A stretch of 60,735 nt of DNA from Penium margaritaceum (GCA_023375785.1 SZWC01004782.1:97873-158607), one strand, 5' to 3'. Counted from the stretch's first letter, positions 1-10,010 are shown. Numbers and translations: made by a program. The notes: generated by a model from the letters alone, not told the origin.

Positions 1-440
1 CTGGGGCAGCTGGCCCGGAGGGACCAGCTGACGCGACGGGGCCAGCTGGCCCGGAGGGACCAGCGGACGCGACTGGGGCAGCTGGCCCGGAGGGACCAGC
101 GGACGCGGCTGGGGCAGTTGGCACGGAGGGACCAGCGGACGCGACTGGGGAAGCTGGCCCGGAGGGACCAGCGAACGCGGCTGGGGTAGCTGGCCCAGAG
201 GGACCAGCTGACGCGACGGGGCCAGCTGGCCCGGAGGGACCAGCGGACGCGACTGGGGCAGCTGGCCCGGAGGGACCAGCAGAAGTGGCTGGGGAAGCTG
301 GCCCGGAGGGACCAGCGGACCCGGAGGGACCAGCGGACGCGGCTGGGGAAGCTGGCCCGGAGGGACCAGCGAACGCGGCTGGGAAAGCTGGCCCGGAGGG
401 ACTAGCGGACGCGATTGGGGCAGTTGGCCCGGAGGGACCG
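1..440 (-). repeat. 36-bp minisatellite encoding a Gly-Pro-Ser-Gly-Pro linker
   Basis: About twelve imperfect tandem copies of a 36-bp unit fill the left edge; on the plus strand each contains GCTGGCCCGGAGGGACCAGC. Read on the minus strand in the pol frame of Copia-1, each unit gives 12 residues of the type AGPSGPA followed by P/A/V/S. The array lies just after the integrase module and before where RT should be. In copia polyproteins this interval is a variable, disordered linker. The array continues past the left edge, so its true length is unknown. Plus-strand open frames over it are antisense by-products. Confidence 0.85.
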
Positions 441-2164
441 AAGAATGTGTCACCTGGACGTTGTAGGACGGAGGACGGACTCACCACTCCCCCACGCGAC
501 GGGATAGACACAGAGGAGCCGGAGCGAATGAGGTCGCGAGGAAACAGGTCCTCGAAGAAGAGGGCATCCCGGGACACGACGATGCAGTGTCGGGAGGGGT
601 CCTAGAAGCGCCAGGTCTTGGACTGGCGAGAGACACCGAGGAAGGTGTAGGGATGGCCGCGGGGGGCGAGCTTGTCGCCCTCCTGCGGGGCGGGCAGCCA
701 GACAATGGCGACACAACCCCAGACGCGAGCGGGGCGGAGGTCAGCGCGCTGACCGCACCAATGTTGGTACGGCGTGGAATGACAGGGAAGGGGACCGTGG
801 GGAATCCGGTTCCAGACCCAGGTCATGTAGGCCATGGCTTCAAAGTAGAAGCCCTCGGAGAGACCGGACTCGACACGCATGGTGCGGATGGCGTCGGCCA
901 TGGTCCGGTTCCACCGCTCGGAGACACCGTTCTGGGCGGGGGTGTAGGGTGCGCATGTCTCGTGGTGGATCCCGCGTGAGGCAAGGAAAGTCGTGGCCTC
1001 ACCCATGTACTCGCCACCGCAATCGGAGCAAAAGCGGCGAAGGGAGCGGCCACACGCGCGCTCTGCGAGGATAAGCCAGTCCTGGATGGCCCGGGCGACA
1101 TCGCTCTTCTGCCTAAGGCAGAAGACCCAGCGATAGCGAGAGTAGTCGTCCGTGAGGGTGAGGACAAAGCGGCCATGTTCGCCGACCGACTCGGTGGGGA
1201 GAGGGCCCATGACATCCAAATGCACAAGGTCTAGAGGGGCAGATGCACGGGAGGCAGACAAGGGGTACGTGGACCGGTGCATCTTCCCCTGATCGCAGTC
1301 AATGCACTCAGTGGGGCACGGGAGAGGGAAAGTCTCCGGGTCAAGGCTCGAGGCAGGCTGGGTGCGAAGCATGCTGTCCACAACGGCAAAGTGGACGTGG
1401 CAGAGGCGGCGGTGCAAGAGGCGGGTGTGCTGAGGAGAAAGCGTACTGGTGACGAGCACATGGCCTGTGGCGGCCGACGAGGAGGAGACGGGAGAAGAAG
1501 AGGAGTGACGAGGAACATGCCACAGGTTTCCACGGGCGATGGCGTGCAGGACGACAAGACCAGACGGACGCAACGACACAGTGCCAACACCACGCGAGTG
1601 CACAACATCCATGCTCATGCGGTCAAGGGCAGTCACGGACAGGAGGCTGAGCTCGAGACCAGGGACGAAGAGGACATCGGTCAGAAAGACGTCACCGGCA
1701 GGACCACGAAAACGAACGACGCAAACACCACTGACAGGCAACACCTGTCCAGAGCCCGTCCGGACACCAGAGACATCGCCGACAGGACCGAGCATACTGA
1801 AAGCCTCACGAGAGGCCGTCATGTGATGCGTGGCCTCGGAGTCGATGATCCAGGTCTCAGCAGGGACCAGGACCGGGGTCGCTAGATTGCTAACGGTCAC
1901 ATGGCAGCAGGCGAGGGACGCGGACGCGGTGGACGGAGGCGCGAAACGGGACTGCCAATCGTAAAGCCAGGCAACATCATCAAGAAGAGAGGCGGAGGAG
2001 GCCACGGGCGACGACGAGGCAGACGAGGAAATGGGACACGATCGCAGATCAGTCTCAGTCATGCAGGGCTGGGCAGGAGAGCAGGAGGTGACGCAACTCG
2101 CACTTCCCTGGGGAGGAGGGCGAGGCAGGCCGAGTTGGAGCGCGAAAACTGCTCCAGCTGACAC
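1..2164 (-). pseudogene. Copia-1 pol: protease, GAG-pre-integrase and integrase
   Basis: The 520-codon frame (602-2164) starts in a Ser-rich region. It reaches a retropepsin-like site at WIIDSEATHHM, where the usual DSGAT has Glu for Gly, so protease activity is doubtful. It continues with an HHCC zinc-binding region (LLHRRLCHVH, then CIDC) and an integrase core. The catalytic acids all appear present: Asp in HLDVMGP, Asp in FCSDCGGEY, and Glu in GVSERWNRT. The frame ends at TAG (602-604) where copia proteins usually have Trp (compare RLWEPS in Copia-5), so TGG probably became TAG. Beyond that stop the same frame stays open through the linker repeats to the window edge. RT is not in the window. 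Confidence 0.85.
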
Positions 2165-3921
2165 TCACGGGAGGAGGGCCCGGGAGCGAAGACGGAGTGC
2201 GGTGTGACGGCGCCGGAGCCCGGGTAGGAGGAGGACGGAATCGCCGAAGGGAACGGGGGCACCGACGGCTGCGGAGTCGGTGTCTGCGGGACAAGCGAGG
2301 CGACCGGGGTGGTGGAGCCGCTAGACGAGGTCGAGGCGTCAGAGCTGGCGACAGTGACGGAGGCAGAGGCGAGACGGCGCTCCCGCTGGCGACGCATGGT
2401 GGCGATGATGCACGCCTCATCCATCAGCAGCGGGCACGTGTACCACCCGTGCCCAGGCTGGCCACTGTTGTGGCAGGAAGAGCCACCACTGCCAGACCCG
2501 ATCGACGGCTGCTGCTGCTACTGCTGCTGCTGACCCTTGCCCTTCTTGCTCCCACGCTTCTTCTTCGCCGTCGGCAAAGCGCTGGCAGAGGAGGTGGCGG
2601 AGGAGCTGGCGGGTGTAGCTGTGGCGGGGGAGGAGATGGCCACGGAGGCGAGAGCCTCCGTGCGATGGAGTTCAGACTCCTGGCGAGCTTCCTCAATGCG
2701 GAGGAAGAGCTCGTATGCCCAGGGCATGAGGGTGCCCTGGGTTGCCATGGTGGAGAGGACGTCCTGGGGGTAGTGGACGAAGACGTCTGCGTACGCGCTG
2801 GTGGTGCCACGCTTGATGGTGAGGAGCGCGGACAGAGGGGGTGGAGCAGCTGTGCCGAGACGACGCAGGATGTCCTCCGCACGCTGCCAGTAGGCAGTGA
2901 CTGTCTCGGTCTCCCCCATGCGCAGGGAGTTGAACTCTCGGAGCAGACGGCTGATCTCAGCGTCGCTGGACAGACGATGAGGCCGAGTGAGGATGTGCCA
3001 TGCGGATGTAGGGTCTGGTGTGGCGCCAGTGGTGAAGTCGCCGAGGAAAGACTCCAGTGCCAGGCGGGAAGCCGGAGGGGCGACAAGGACGAGGGCACGG
3101 ACGGCGCGACCAGCGTCATATAGCTGGTCGGCGTGGGTGGAGTCATAGGGATGGGTGTAGTACACCCATAGGCCCTCCCCTTGCGCCTAGATCCGGAAGC
3201 TGAGCTCCCTGCTCCGGAACTGCTTGCCAGCCTTAAGCGGCGGCGGCGGTGTCTCAAAGTCCTTCTGCCTGCGGCCGGCGCCCAGAGTGGGGCCAAGGAC
3301 GGAGGTCACCGTCTGCCGCTGGCGCTGAGTCTGCTACTACGCTAGGTAGTGCGTGGCAGCGGACACAGCTGGGCTGGCGTGCCCTGGAGGGATGAAGGAT
3401 GGCAGCACACCGGTAGTAGTGTGGGAAGCTGATGGCTGCAGCGTCACAAGCTGCTGCGTCAAGGCGGTGAGTTGCAGCTGAAGAGCGGCGAGTGGGTCAG
3501 GGATGCCACTACCGATGCCAGAGGGCAACTGCTGTTGCTGCGGTTGTTGCTGCTGCTGCTGTTGCTGCTACTGCTACTGCTGCTGCTGTTACTGCTGCGG
3601 CTGCGGCTGCTGCTGCTGCTGCTGGTGCTGCCTCTGCAGCAAGGCGGCGACCTGCAGCTGAAGAGCAGCGAGTGGGTCACGGATGCCACTGCCGATGCCA
3701 GAGGGCAACTGCTGCTCCTGCTACTGCTGCTGTTGCTGCTGCTGCTGCGGCGGCTGCTGCTGCTGCTACTGCTGCTGCTGCTGCTCCTCCTGTTGCGGCT
3801 GCTGCTGCTGCTGCTGCTGCTGCAGCTGCTGCTGCTGCTGCTGCAGCTGCTGCACAAAAGGGGGGCTAGGGGTCCCTCCCCCAACGGAGGAGGACCCCGC
3901 ATCAGAGGGGCTGTTGGTCAT
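2059..3921 (-). pseudogene. Copia-1 gag, polyglutamine-rich, with zinc knuckle
   Basis: The start is the ATG at 3921, opening MTNSPSDAGSSSVGGG, and one frame runs without a shift to 2059. The first 130 or so residues are mostly glutamine, with two copies of a unit like LPSGIGSGI-DPLAALQLQ. A Gag core follows around 3165-2518 (motifs AWHILTRPHRLSSD and MGETETVTAYWQRAEDIL). After a Lys/Gly/Gln-rich patch comes a zinc knuckle at about 2425-2475, C-X2-S-X4-H-X4-C, with the second Cys replaced by Ser. All in-frame stops noticed before the terminal one are TAG where CAG is expected: several in the Gln tracts, three between 3180 and 3340, and one at 2518. Gag would package RNA in cytoplasmic particles; this copy cannot make the full protein. 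Confidence 0.82.
3517..3860 (-). repeat. CAG trinucleotide tracts encoding polyglutamine in Gag
   Basis: Two blocks of imperfect CTG (plus strand), i.e. CAG on the coding strand, are separated by a duplicated 60-bp non-repeat segment (about 3468-3530 and 3645-3710). In the Gag frame they encode polyglutamine with occasional Pro, Leu and Glu, and TAG stops that look like CAG with C changed to T. The duplicated spacer indicates the block grew by a segmental duplication of about 180 bp as well as by slippage. Confidence 0.85.
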
Positions 3922-3991
3922 GGTGGTTAAAGATGCCTCTCGTCCCCTTTTGTTTTGTTTTTCTTTTTTTCTGTGCTACTGATGTCACCAG

Positions 3992-4122
3992 TGACGTCAG
4001 CCGAGGATGGCTGACGTCAGCAAAGGGAACTGCGTGTGTGCAGTGCCACTGTTTTCTCCCCCGGCCTCCCCTTTTTTTCTTTCTTTTTTCTTTCTCTGTT
4101 GATGACGTCAGTAGTGACGTCA
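3992..4122. promoter_or_regulatory. Cluster of four TGACGTCA palindromes
   Basis: Exact TGACGTCA octamers occur at 3992-3999, 4012-4019, 4103-4110 and 4115-4122, with related TGATGTCA/GTCACC sequence at 3980-3988. The palindrome is the classic CRE/as-1-type core bound by bZIP (TGA-class) factors in plants. The cluster sits in the untranslated leader of Copia-1, between the CTG tract and the gag ATG, so it is downstream of the LTR. Binding and function are inferred; the sites themselves are directly visible. Confidence 0.55.
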
Positions 4123-4149
4123 GTAGAGGGGTGCTGACAACAGCAGCGG

Positions 4150-4246
4150 CAAATGTTTGGGCCGCCGCTGCTGTTGTTGGTGCTGATGCTGCTGCAGATG
4201 CTGCTGCAGCTGCTGCTGCTGTTGTTGCTACTACTGCTGCTACTGT

Positions 4247-4281
<35 letters not shown>

Positions 4282-4298
4282 CTGCTGCTGCTGCTGCA

Positions 4299-4336
<38 letters not shown>

Positions 4337-5100
4337 ACCTGTTTGCTGCTGCTACTGCTGCTGCTGCTACTACTGCTGCTGTTGCTGCTACTACGGGTGC
4401 TACAGCTGCTGTTGCTAGTGCTGCGAGCTGTAACAGCTGTTGTGACTGCTACTCCTGTAGCAGCGAGCTGCTGCAGCTGAGTGTTGCTGCAGCTGCTGCG
4501 TGCTGCAGCAGCCGCTCGCTGCAGTTGCAGGCTGCTACAGCGAGCTGCGGGGGTGGGGGATTTGTTTTGCTGTCTCTTTTTTTTTGTTTTTGTTTTTTTT
4601 TGTTTCTTTTGTCAACAGCGGGCAGCAGCCCGCTACCTGTTGCGAGCAGCGGGCTGCTGCTCGCCCAGCAGCAGCGAGCTGCTGCTCGCTTGCAGCAGCG
4701 AGCTGCTGCTCGCTGCTCGCTCGCTGCGAGCACCGGGCAGCAGCAGTCGCGGCTGGCAGCTGCTGCTCGTTACTGCTACTGCTGCTGCAGCTGTCGGCTG
4801 CTGTAGCTCGCTGCAGCAGCTGCTGCAGCCCGCTGCTGCTGCTGCACGCTGCTGCAGCTACTACGTGCTGCGGCTGCTGCCTGCTGCTGCTGCGAGGTGC
4901 TGCAGCCGGCTGCTGCTGCGGGCTGCTGCTGCTGCTGCACACCGCTGCTGCTGCTGCACGCTGCTGCTGCTGTTGCTACGAGCTGCTGCTGCTGCGGGCT
5001 GCTGCTCCTACTGCTGCGAGCTACTGTTGTTGCTGCTGCGAGCTGCTGCTGCTGCGGGCTGCTGCGAGCTGCTGCTTCTGCCTGCTGCTGCTGGTGGTGC
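4150..5100 (-). repeat. Long imperfect CTG/CAG repeat in the Copia-1 leader
   Basis: Nearly 950 bases of CTG-type triplets are interrupted by TTG, CTA, GCG and GAG variants. From about 4615 onward the unit is more like AGCAGCGAGCTGCTGCTCGC, which is partly self-complementary. It lies between the primer-binding site (5392-5403) and the gag start (3921), so it is leader rather than coding sequence of the element. The long Leu-, Ala-, Ser- or Cys-rich open frames here on both strands arise from the repeat and are not genes. Confidence 0.88.
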
Positions 5101-5391
5101 CAGTCACTGTACCTGGGTGACGTTGCCGCGTGCGTCGTCGCCCACAGACGTCAGACGCCGCCTGCCACTCACCTCCTCGCGTCACGCGTGGGGGTCAGTG
5201 CTGTCAAAAAAATTTCGGCAGCATTTCCCCTGGCCTAGTGGCCGTGGGAAAAATTCTGACGCCGCCACCAGGAGGGTCAATGCTGTCGGAGAAAACCCGG
5301 CAGCATTTCCCCTGCACTGGCGCGTATGGGAGGTCCGCCGGCGTTGTCTGGCACCTGTTCGCCAGTCTTCTGCTGCTGCTGCTACGCTCTG

Positions 5392-5403
5392 GCTCTGATA
5401 CCA
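5392..5403 (-). other. Copia-1 primer-binding site (initiator tRNA-Met)
   Basis: On the minus strand this reads TGGTATCAGAGC, the standard plant copia primer-binding site complementary to the 3' end of initiator tRNA-Met. It marks the inner edge of the 5' LTR, which lies to its right, and fixes the orientation of the element. Confidence 0.9.
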
Positions 5404-6125
5404 AAAAGGAAACTATGCAGCAGGTTGGGGCAGCAGCGTTGTTGATGCAGCGTGCGGGCTTCCACGCTCGTTGCTTAAGTCAGCTGCCCCCTCAGTCTGC
5501 TGCTCTAGAGTCTAAGTCTGGAAGCTCTGGGTTTTGTTACTCAGAAACGCTCGCGTTAGAGTTAGCGCCAGAAAGCAGCTGAAAACTGATCATGACTGAG
5601 TAGGAATGAAGAATGAACAACAATGGGAGACCCCTCCAAGTTCTAGGCCCCCCCCAGCTCTGTAGAGCTTGTTACTCAGTTCATCAGCCAATCAGAAAAT
5701 AGCTCAGTTCAGGCTGGCAGGTTTTCTCGGTGAGGCCTGCCAGGCAGCCGACAGCCCAAAACCCGGGCGTCGTCCGTTTTGCCTGAAAACTGGACCATAC
5801 CATAATACCGACGCTGCGAACGCAGCCGTGCGGTCAGAANCCCCCCCCCCAGCTCTGTAGAGCTTGTTACTCAGTTCATCAGCCAATCAGAAAATAGCTC
5901 AGTTCAGGCTGGCAGGTTTTCTCGGTGAGGCCTGCCAGGCAGCCGACAGCCCAAAACCCGGGCATCGTCTGTTTTGCCTGAAAAATGGACCATACCATAA
6001 TACCGACGCTGCGAACACAGCCGTGCGGTCAGAATCTGCTAGAAAAATAGTAGCGAGGAGTTATGGCAGCCTAAACCCAGATAGTGCCCACAACGGTTTA
6101 TCCTGCCAAACAGGGCCATGCAACA
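5404..6125 (-). repeat. Copia-1 5' LTR (outer boundary tentative)
   Basis: The inner edge is set by the primer-binding site. The outer edge is placed at 6125 because the minus strand there begins TGTTGCATGG, a typical LTR start, but the partner LTR is outside the window and no target duplication could be checked. The interval includes a duplicated 184-bp segment around an N, so its real length is probably about 195 bp shorter. Bases 6126-6419, between this and the Gypsy-2 LTR, hold nothing I recognise. Confidence 0.5.
5656..6034. repeat. 195-bp direct duplication around an N
   Basis: Bases 5656-5839 recur at 5851-6034 with four substitutions in 184 positions. Between them are a single N (5840) and a run of ten C. 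A similar C-run precedes the first copy. A near-identical repeat joined by an N in a homopolymer is typical of two contig ends or allelic copies that failed to merge, although a real tandem duplication is possible. Confidence 0.85.
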
Positions 6126-6419
6126 TGCAACTGGGACCCTAGGCAGTGCATGACGATGCAGATGCGATGGGACGCGCTGGACGCATGCAAGCAGCAACTG
6201 TGGTGTCAATGACCGCTGGCAGCACGACCACTGAGGAGGCCTGCCGATGGAGCTGAGCGCGTCGCCAGAGAGAGGAGGCTCCAGCGAACAGCGAGAGGAC
6301 CTCGGCGTGCGTCGGCTCCACCGGACGACACTCCATCAGCGTCGAGTCTCTCCGTCAGTCATCTGCACACCGATGTACACAAGCCGGGAGGACACAACAG
6401 AGCACAATGAGAGATGCAA

Positions 6420-6558
6420 AAAAACCAATAGGCAGTTGGCCGAATTGCCCTCGACCTTCGGAGCAAAAACCAAGGTCTCGACATAGTGCGGTGCATGTGT
6501 AACAGTATAAATGCCCATTCGGAAAGCTTAGGGACTCTTGTACGTCTAGGACGTAACA
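6420..6558 (-). repeat. Gypsy-2 3' LTR, recognisable part, with polypurine tract
   Basis: On the minus strand it starts TGTTACGTCC at 6558 and aligns with the 5' LTR start at 11913 (shared blocks include CATAAATGYCCAT, TTCGGAAAG, AGGGACTC and TGTACGTCT). Directly outside, 6559-6572 reads AAAAGGCGGTGAAA on the minus strand, a reasonable polypurine tract. Beyond about 140 bp the two LTRs no longer align by eye, possibly because Copia-1 inserted or recombined nearby. Confidence 0.7.
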
Positions 6559-7161
6559 TTTCACCGCCTTTTAGTCACAACGTCCCGACGCACTTACAAA
6601 TGAAGCCCGGTGACAGTGATGATACTCGTTGATCAAGTGATCGACATTGCATGGTCGTAGAGTTCCCAACTCTTATGCGCGACGTCGTAGCCGTGCCACT
6701 TAACAAGCTATTCCGTTCTCTTGCCACATCGTCGATGGACGAGGATGTCCTCGATGATGTACTCTGTATCTTCATCCACATTCATATGAGAGAGGGGAGG
6801 CACATACCTATAGGAAACGTTCGCATCGCGATCCCGATAGTGCTTCAGCTTGTTGAAGTGAAACACCGGATGAACTTGTATGGTGCCGAAGAGTTTGAGT
6901 CGCGTAACCATTGGGGTTTTGCATGAGCTCCGTTTGAAACGATCCCAACCATTAAGGATTAAGTTTTGGACAGTCGTCTCTATGAAGTTTGATGTTTGCC
7001 AGACTAAGGAGGACTTTTCCGCCAGCGGTAAACACGTCATTGTTACGACGACGGTCGGCTGCTCCCTTCGTTCCCGCTCTTGTCTTCGTGAGCGTCTATC
7101 GTGTTTTGTCCCAAATGGTGAAGAAGTCGCAATGTTGGATGTTGACCACGGGAATGTTGCT

Positions 7162-7707
7162 CTATTTGTGAAATCCAGGTGGTGTGGCAAGAATTTTGCC
7201 ATAAACCACTTCAAAGGGAGTTTTCCATGTTGTAGTGGACGTCACCGAGTCACATGCAAGCTCAGCGGTCACGAACTTGGCTGCCCAGTCCGTGTCGTGT
7301 AGCGTGTATAATGTGCGGAAAAGTTGTTCGGGCGTGTGATTGGTCCGGTCGGATGGGCCGTCGGCTTGCGGATGGAACACTTTGGAAAGCTGGATTCAAC
7401 CATCTTAGCGAGTCATCAGTTTGCGCCAAAAATGGCTCGTAAATCAGTCGTCTCTATCGCCTGTGATGGTTCTCGATACACCTTGTAGCAACACGACGAT
7501 CTTTAGAAACACCCGTGTTTTACCCTCTGCGGAGAAAATGGTCGTCGTCGGGGTTAAGTGGGATACTCTATATAGCATGTCTAGCACCACGAGGATTGTA
7601 TCATATCCCTCAGGTGTGACCGGTTGTCCAGTGATGAAATCCGTGGAGATGTCGGCCCACGGTTTTGTTCGAATGGGTAGCAGGTATAGAAGCCCGAATG
7701 GTTTCAT
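7162..7707 (-). pseudogene. Gypsy-2 integrase fragments
   Basis: The segment at 7707-7444 carries an rve-type integrase start (ADISTDFITGQPVTPEGYDT, then LVVLDMLYRVSHLTP), including the first catalytic Asp in STDFI. A second frame at 7380-7162 carries the later part (FHPQADGPSDRTNHTPEQ), where the family normally has DGQTER, so the catalytic Glu appears lost. The two halves are in different frames. Confidence 0.75.
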
Positions 7708-8157
7708 GCGACTGAATTCTTGTTGCTAACACGTCCCACACCATGCAGTTTGCATTTTGTCTTGCCAAAAGTTCTTACCAGCTTCTTCAACATCTTGTCT
7801 TCTTCAAAATGCCCTCTTAAACAGTTGTCGTGGCACTCCTTGGGCAGCATGCAACGGAGTTTGTCGTATGAGCTACGACCACTTGGGGAGTGTATCGTGA
7901 ACGCCAATAGGGTGCGTCATGCCAGAACTTGGCTTCATCGTATCCACCGTGTTGGTCACAGCCATTTGTGAACAACTACACGAGAAACGAACCTCGTTAC
8001 AATTGAAGTGTCGTTGCCTCAGCCATAAGGCCCGATCGGTGGCTGAGAGCATCTGCTGGGCTGGTTTTGCCCGGTTGGTACTTGATATTGTAGTTGAACC
8101 CGAACTCAAGAAACTCCATCTATCGAGTTTGACGTAAACCGAGGTTTGGTTGTGTCT

Positions 8158-8409
8158 TTAGATTTTTTGGCACGTGATGGTTGATGCGTAGATGCATCGG
8201 CGACATTCAAGATAGCACCACCACATCTTAAATGCGAGTATGACTGCTAACATCTCCTTGTCAATGTTGCAGTTGAATTCCGGTACGTGTAGCATTTGCG
8301 GCATGTATGCGACCGGATGCTCCCTGCTACTGTGATCGCGGAGAGTTGTGCCAATGGCTCGGTCGAAGGGGTCGGTAGCCATGATATAGTCGATTGTTGT
8401 ATCGGCCAA
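8158..8409 (-). pseudogene. Gypsy-2 RNase H fragment
   Basis: An 83-codon minus-strand frame contains ATDPFDRAIGTTL, then HPVAYMPQML, then FNCNIDKEMLAVILAFKMWWCYLE. This matches the gypsy RNase H pattern of Asp near the start, a PVAY-type strand and a DKE-LA-v-AFK helix. Frame breaks surround it. Confidence 0.75.
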
Positions 8410-8498
8410 TCACAGGGTTGGCGCCAACGTCAGAGCATTACGTAAGGTGGTGGACGCTTCTTGTTTGTTGTCTCTCCACTATCACTTGTTTTTCTTGT

Positions 8499-9230
8499 TT
8501 AGTGAGGTCGGAGAGAGGCACTGACACTCGGGCATAGTTCCATACGAAATGCCGATAGTAGTTGGAGAAGCCAAGGAGGAATTGAAAGGTCTTGGACTTT
8601 GGTCGGCATTGGCCAATCAGCGACTACTATTCTCTTTTTCAAACCCATGGTGATCGGTTCGTCATTGATGACGTGACCCACAAACTCGATCGAACGGCGA
8701 AAGAAGTCACACCTTTATAGTTCTTTTATGATTTTACCTCTTTTTTTAGCTCCTATAACCTTTTACGGATGGCCATTATGCTCACTGTGATGCGACATTA
8801 CTCCATAATGCCACCGAGGTATATCATGACAACATCGTTGAGGTACGGGCAAAAGTTGTTGTTCATTGCCGCCATGAACGTCGCCCAAGCATTCGTGTGT
8901 CCGGACGACACGACTATAAAATCGAGATGTCATAGTGCATTTGGAACGCCGTCTTCTCGATGTCAGTGTATACCACGTATATCTAGTGATAAGCGTTGCG
9001 TGTATCGGTTTTTGTAAATATTCGAGCTCCTTGGAGTTGGTCGAAAAGTGTATCGGCATGGGGGAGAAGTTGGCGGTTCTTGATGGTAGCGTTGTTCAAC
9101 GTTTGGTCCTCCACACACATCCGCGTCTTGCCAGCTTTCCTTTTCACAGCTAGTACCAGTGTGGCACATGGTGGCGTGGATGGACGGATGAACCTCCGAC
9201 CAAGCATCTTGTCGAGTTGCCTTTTTCACT
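8499..9230 (-). pseudogene. Gypsy-2 reverse transcriptase fragments
   Basis: At 9207-8983 the frame reads TRMCVEDQTLNNATIKNRQLL and LFDQLQGARIFTKTDTRNAYH, the fingers/palm start of a gypsy RT. Near 8860-8800, in another frame, the catalytic box reads VMIYLGGIM where YLDD is expected, so both active-site Asp residues are lost. The RT tail runs toward 8499. Confidence 0.72.
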
Positions 9231-9799
9231 CGGTAAGCTCATGGTCGCTCATAGGACAAGCTCCTCTAACGGTGGGTCGGTTGCCCGGTTTGAGTTTGAT
9301 GTGATGGTCGATGTCTCGCTTAGGTGGCAAGGTTTTCGGGAGCTTGTCGGGGAAAACATCCACAAACTCTTGGATGAGAAGTACGAATTCTACATAAACC
9401 ATTGTTAACTTTGTTGGTGCCGATGAAGCCGATCAGGCTAATGAGTCAGGATTTTCCACTTTGTCTTCCTCCAATGGCTCAAGGTGTACGAGCCACACGC
9501 GAGCTCCTCGTCGCATGTTGTGCTTGGCCATGTTCCATGGTATTAGTTGCATAGGTTGTCGTTTCTCAATCATGATGGTTTCCTCTAGTGCTTCTACCTC
9601 TACCGCTTCCATTCTTGTCTTCTGCTTTGTGCGTGGAATCTGTCGCTTGACGCCATTGACTTAAACGTAAACCTTGCCACTATTCTAGTTGAGCTGTGAG
9701 TTCTACTCGTATAGGAAAGTACGGCAGAGAATGATTTTGTAGTCAATCATTTGACACGACCTCCAGACCGTTACGTCTCGCAAGATTCCCACTAGCAGT

Positions 9800-10010
9800 C
9801 GTAGTGGTTCTCAGAGTCCCCGTACCTGCAAGATCTCGTCAACACTCTTTCCTTCAAGTAATCGTGGTTGGATCTGCAAACCCAACTTCCGATCCATGTC
9901 GTTTCTTACAAAGTTGTGAGAGGCCACTCCATCCATTAGTGCCAATATCATTCGGCGACTCTTGCAACCTTGGGATTGCACTTCCAACAATGTTGCCAGC
10001 TTGTTGCCCT
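9800..10010 (-). pseudogene. Gypsy-2 protease fragment
   Basis: Minus-strand translation across about 9990-9850 gives ATLLEVQSQGCKSRRMI, then LALMDGVASHNFVRNDM. It resembles the gypsy retropepsin start, normally DSGASHNFV; the Ser-Gly after the catalytic Asp has become Gly-Val. It lies between Gag and RT as expected. No long open frame survives. Confidence 0.6.

Larger units (their letters stand above)
1..6125 (-). mobile_element. Copia-1, Ty1/copia LTR retrotransposon, truncated by the window edge
   Basis: Read right to left it holds a 5' LTR, an exact initiator-Met primer-binding site, a long CTG-rich leader, Gag with a zinc knuckle, protease, integrase and a repeat-encoded linker. The order protease-integrase before RT is diagnostic of Ty1/copia. 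RT, RNase H and the 3' LTR would lie left of base 1. Gag is broken only by in-frame TAG codons, and pol runs open for 520 codons, so this is among the better preserved elements in the window. Gag and pol lie in different frames overlapping over about 105 bases. An indel explains this most simply; programmed frameshifting cannot be excluded. Confidence 0.88.

Noticed and set aside
285..979. Plus-strand Gly/Pro/Ala-rich and neighbouring frames
   Set aside because: Antisense to Copia-1 pol and its minisatellite linker.
3472..5582. Long Leu-, Ala-, Ser- or Cys-rich open frames on both strands
   Set aside because: They are generated by the CTG/CAG repeat, which is open in several frames; only the Gln frame is linked to Gag motifs.
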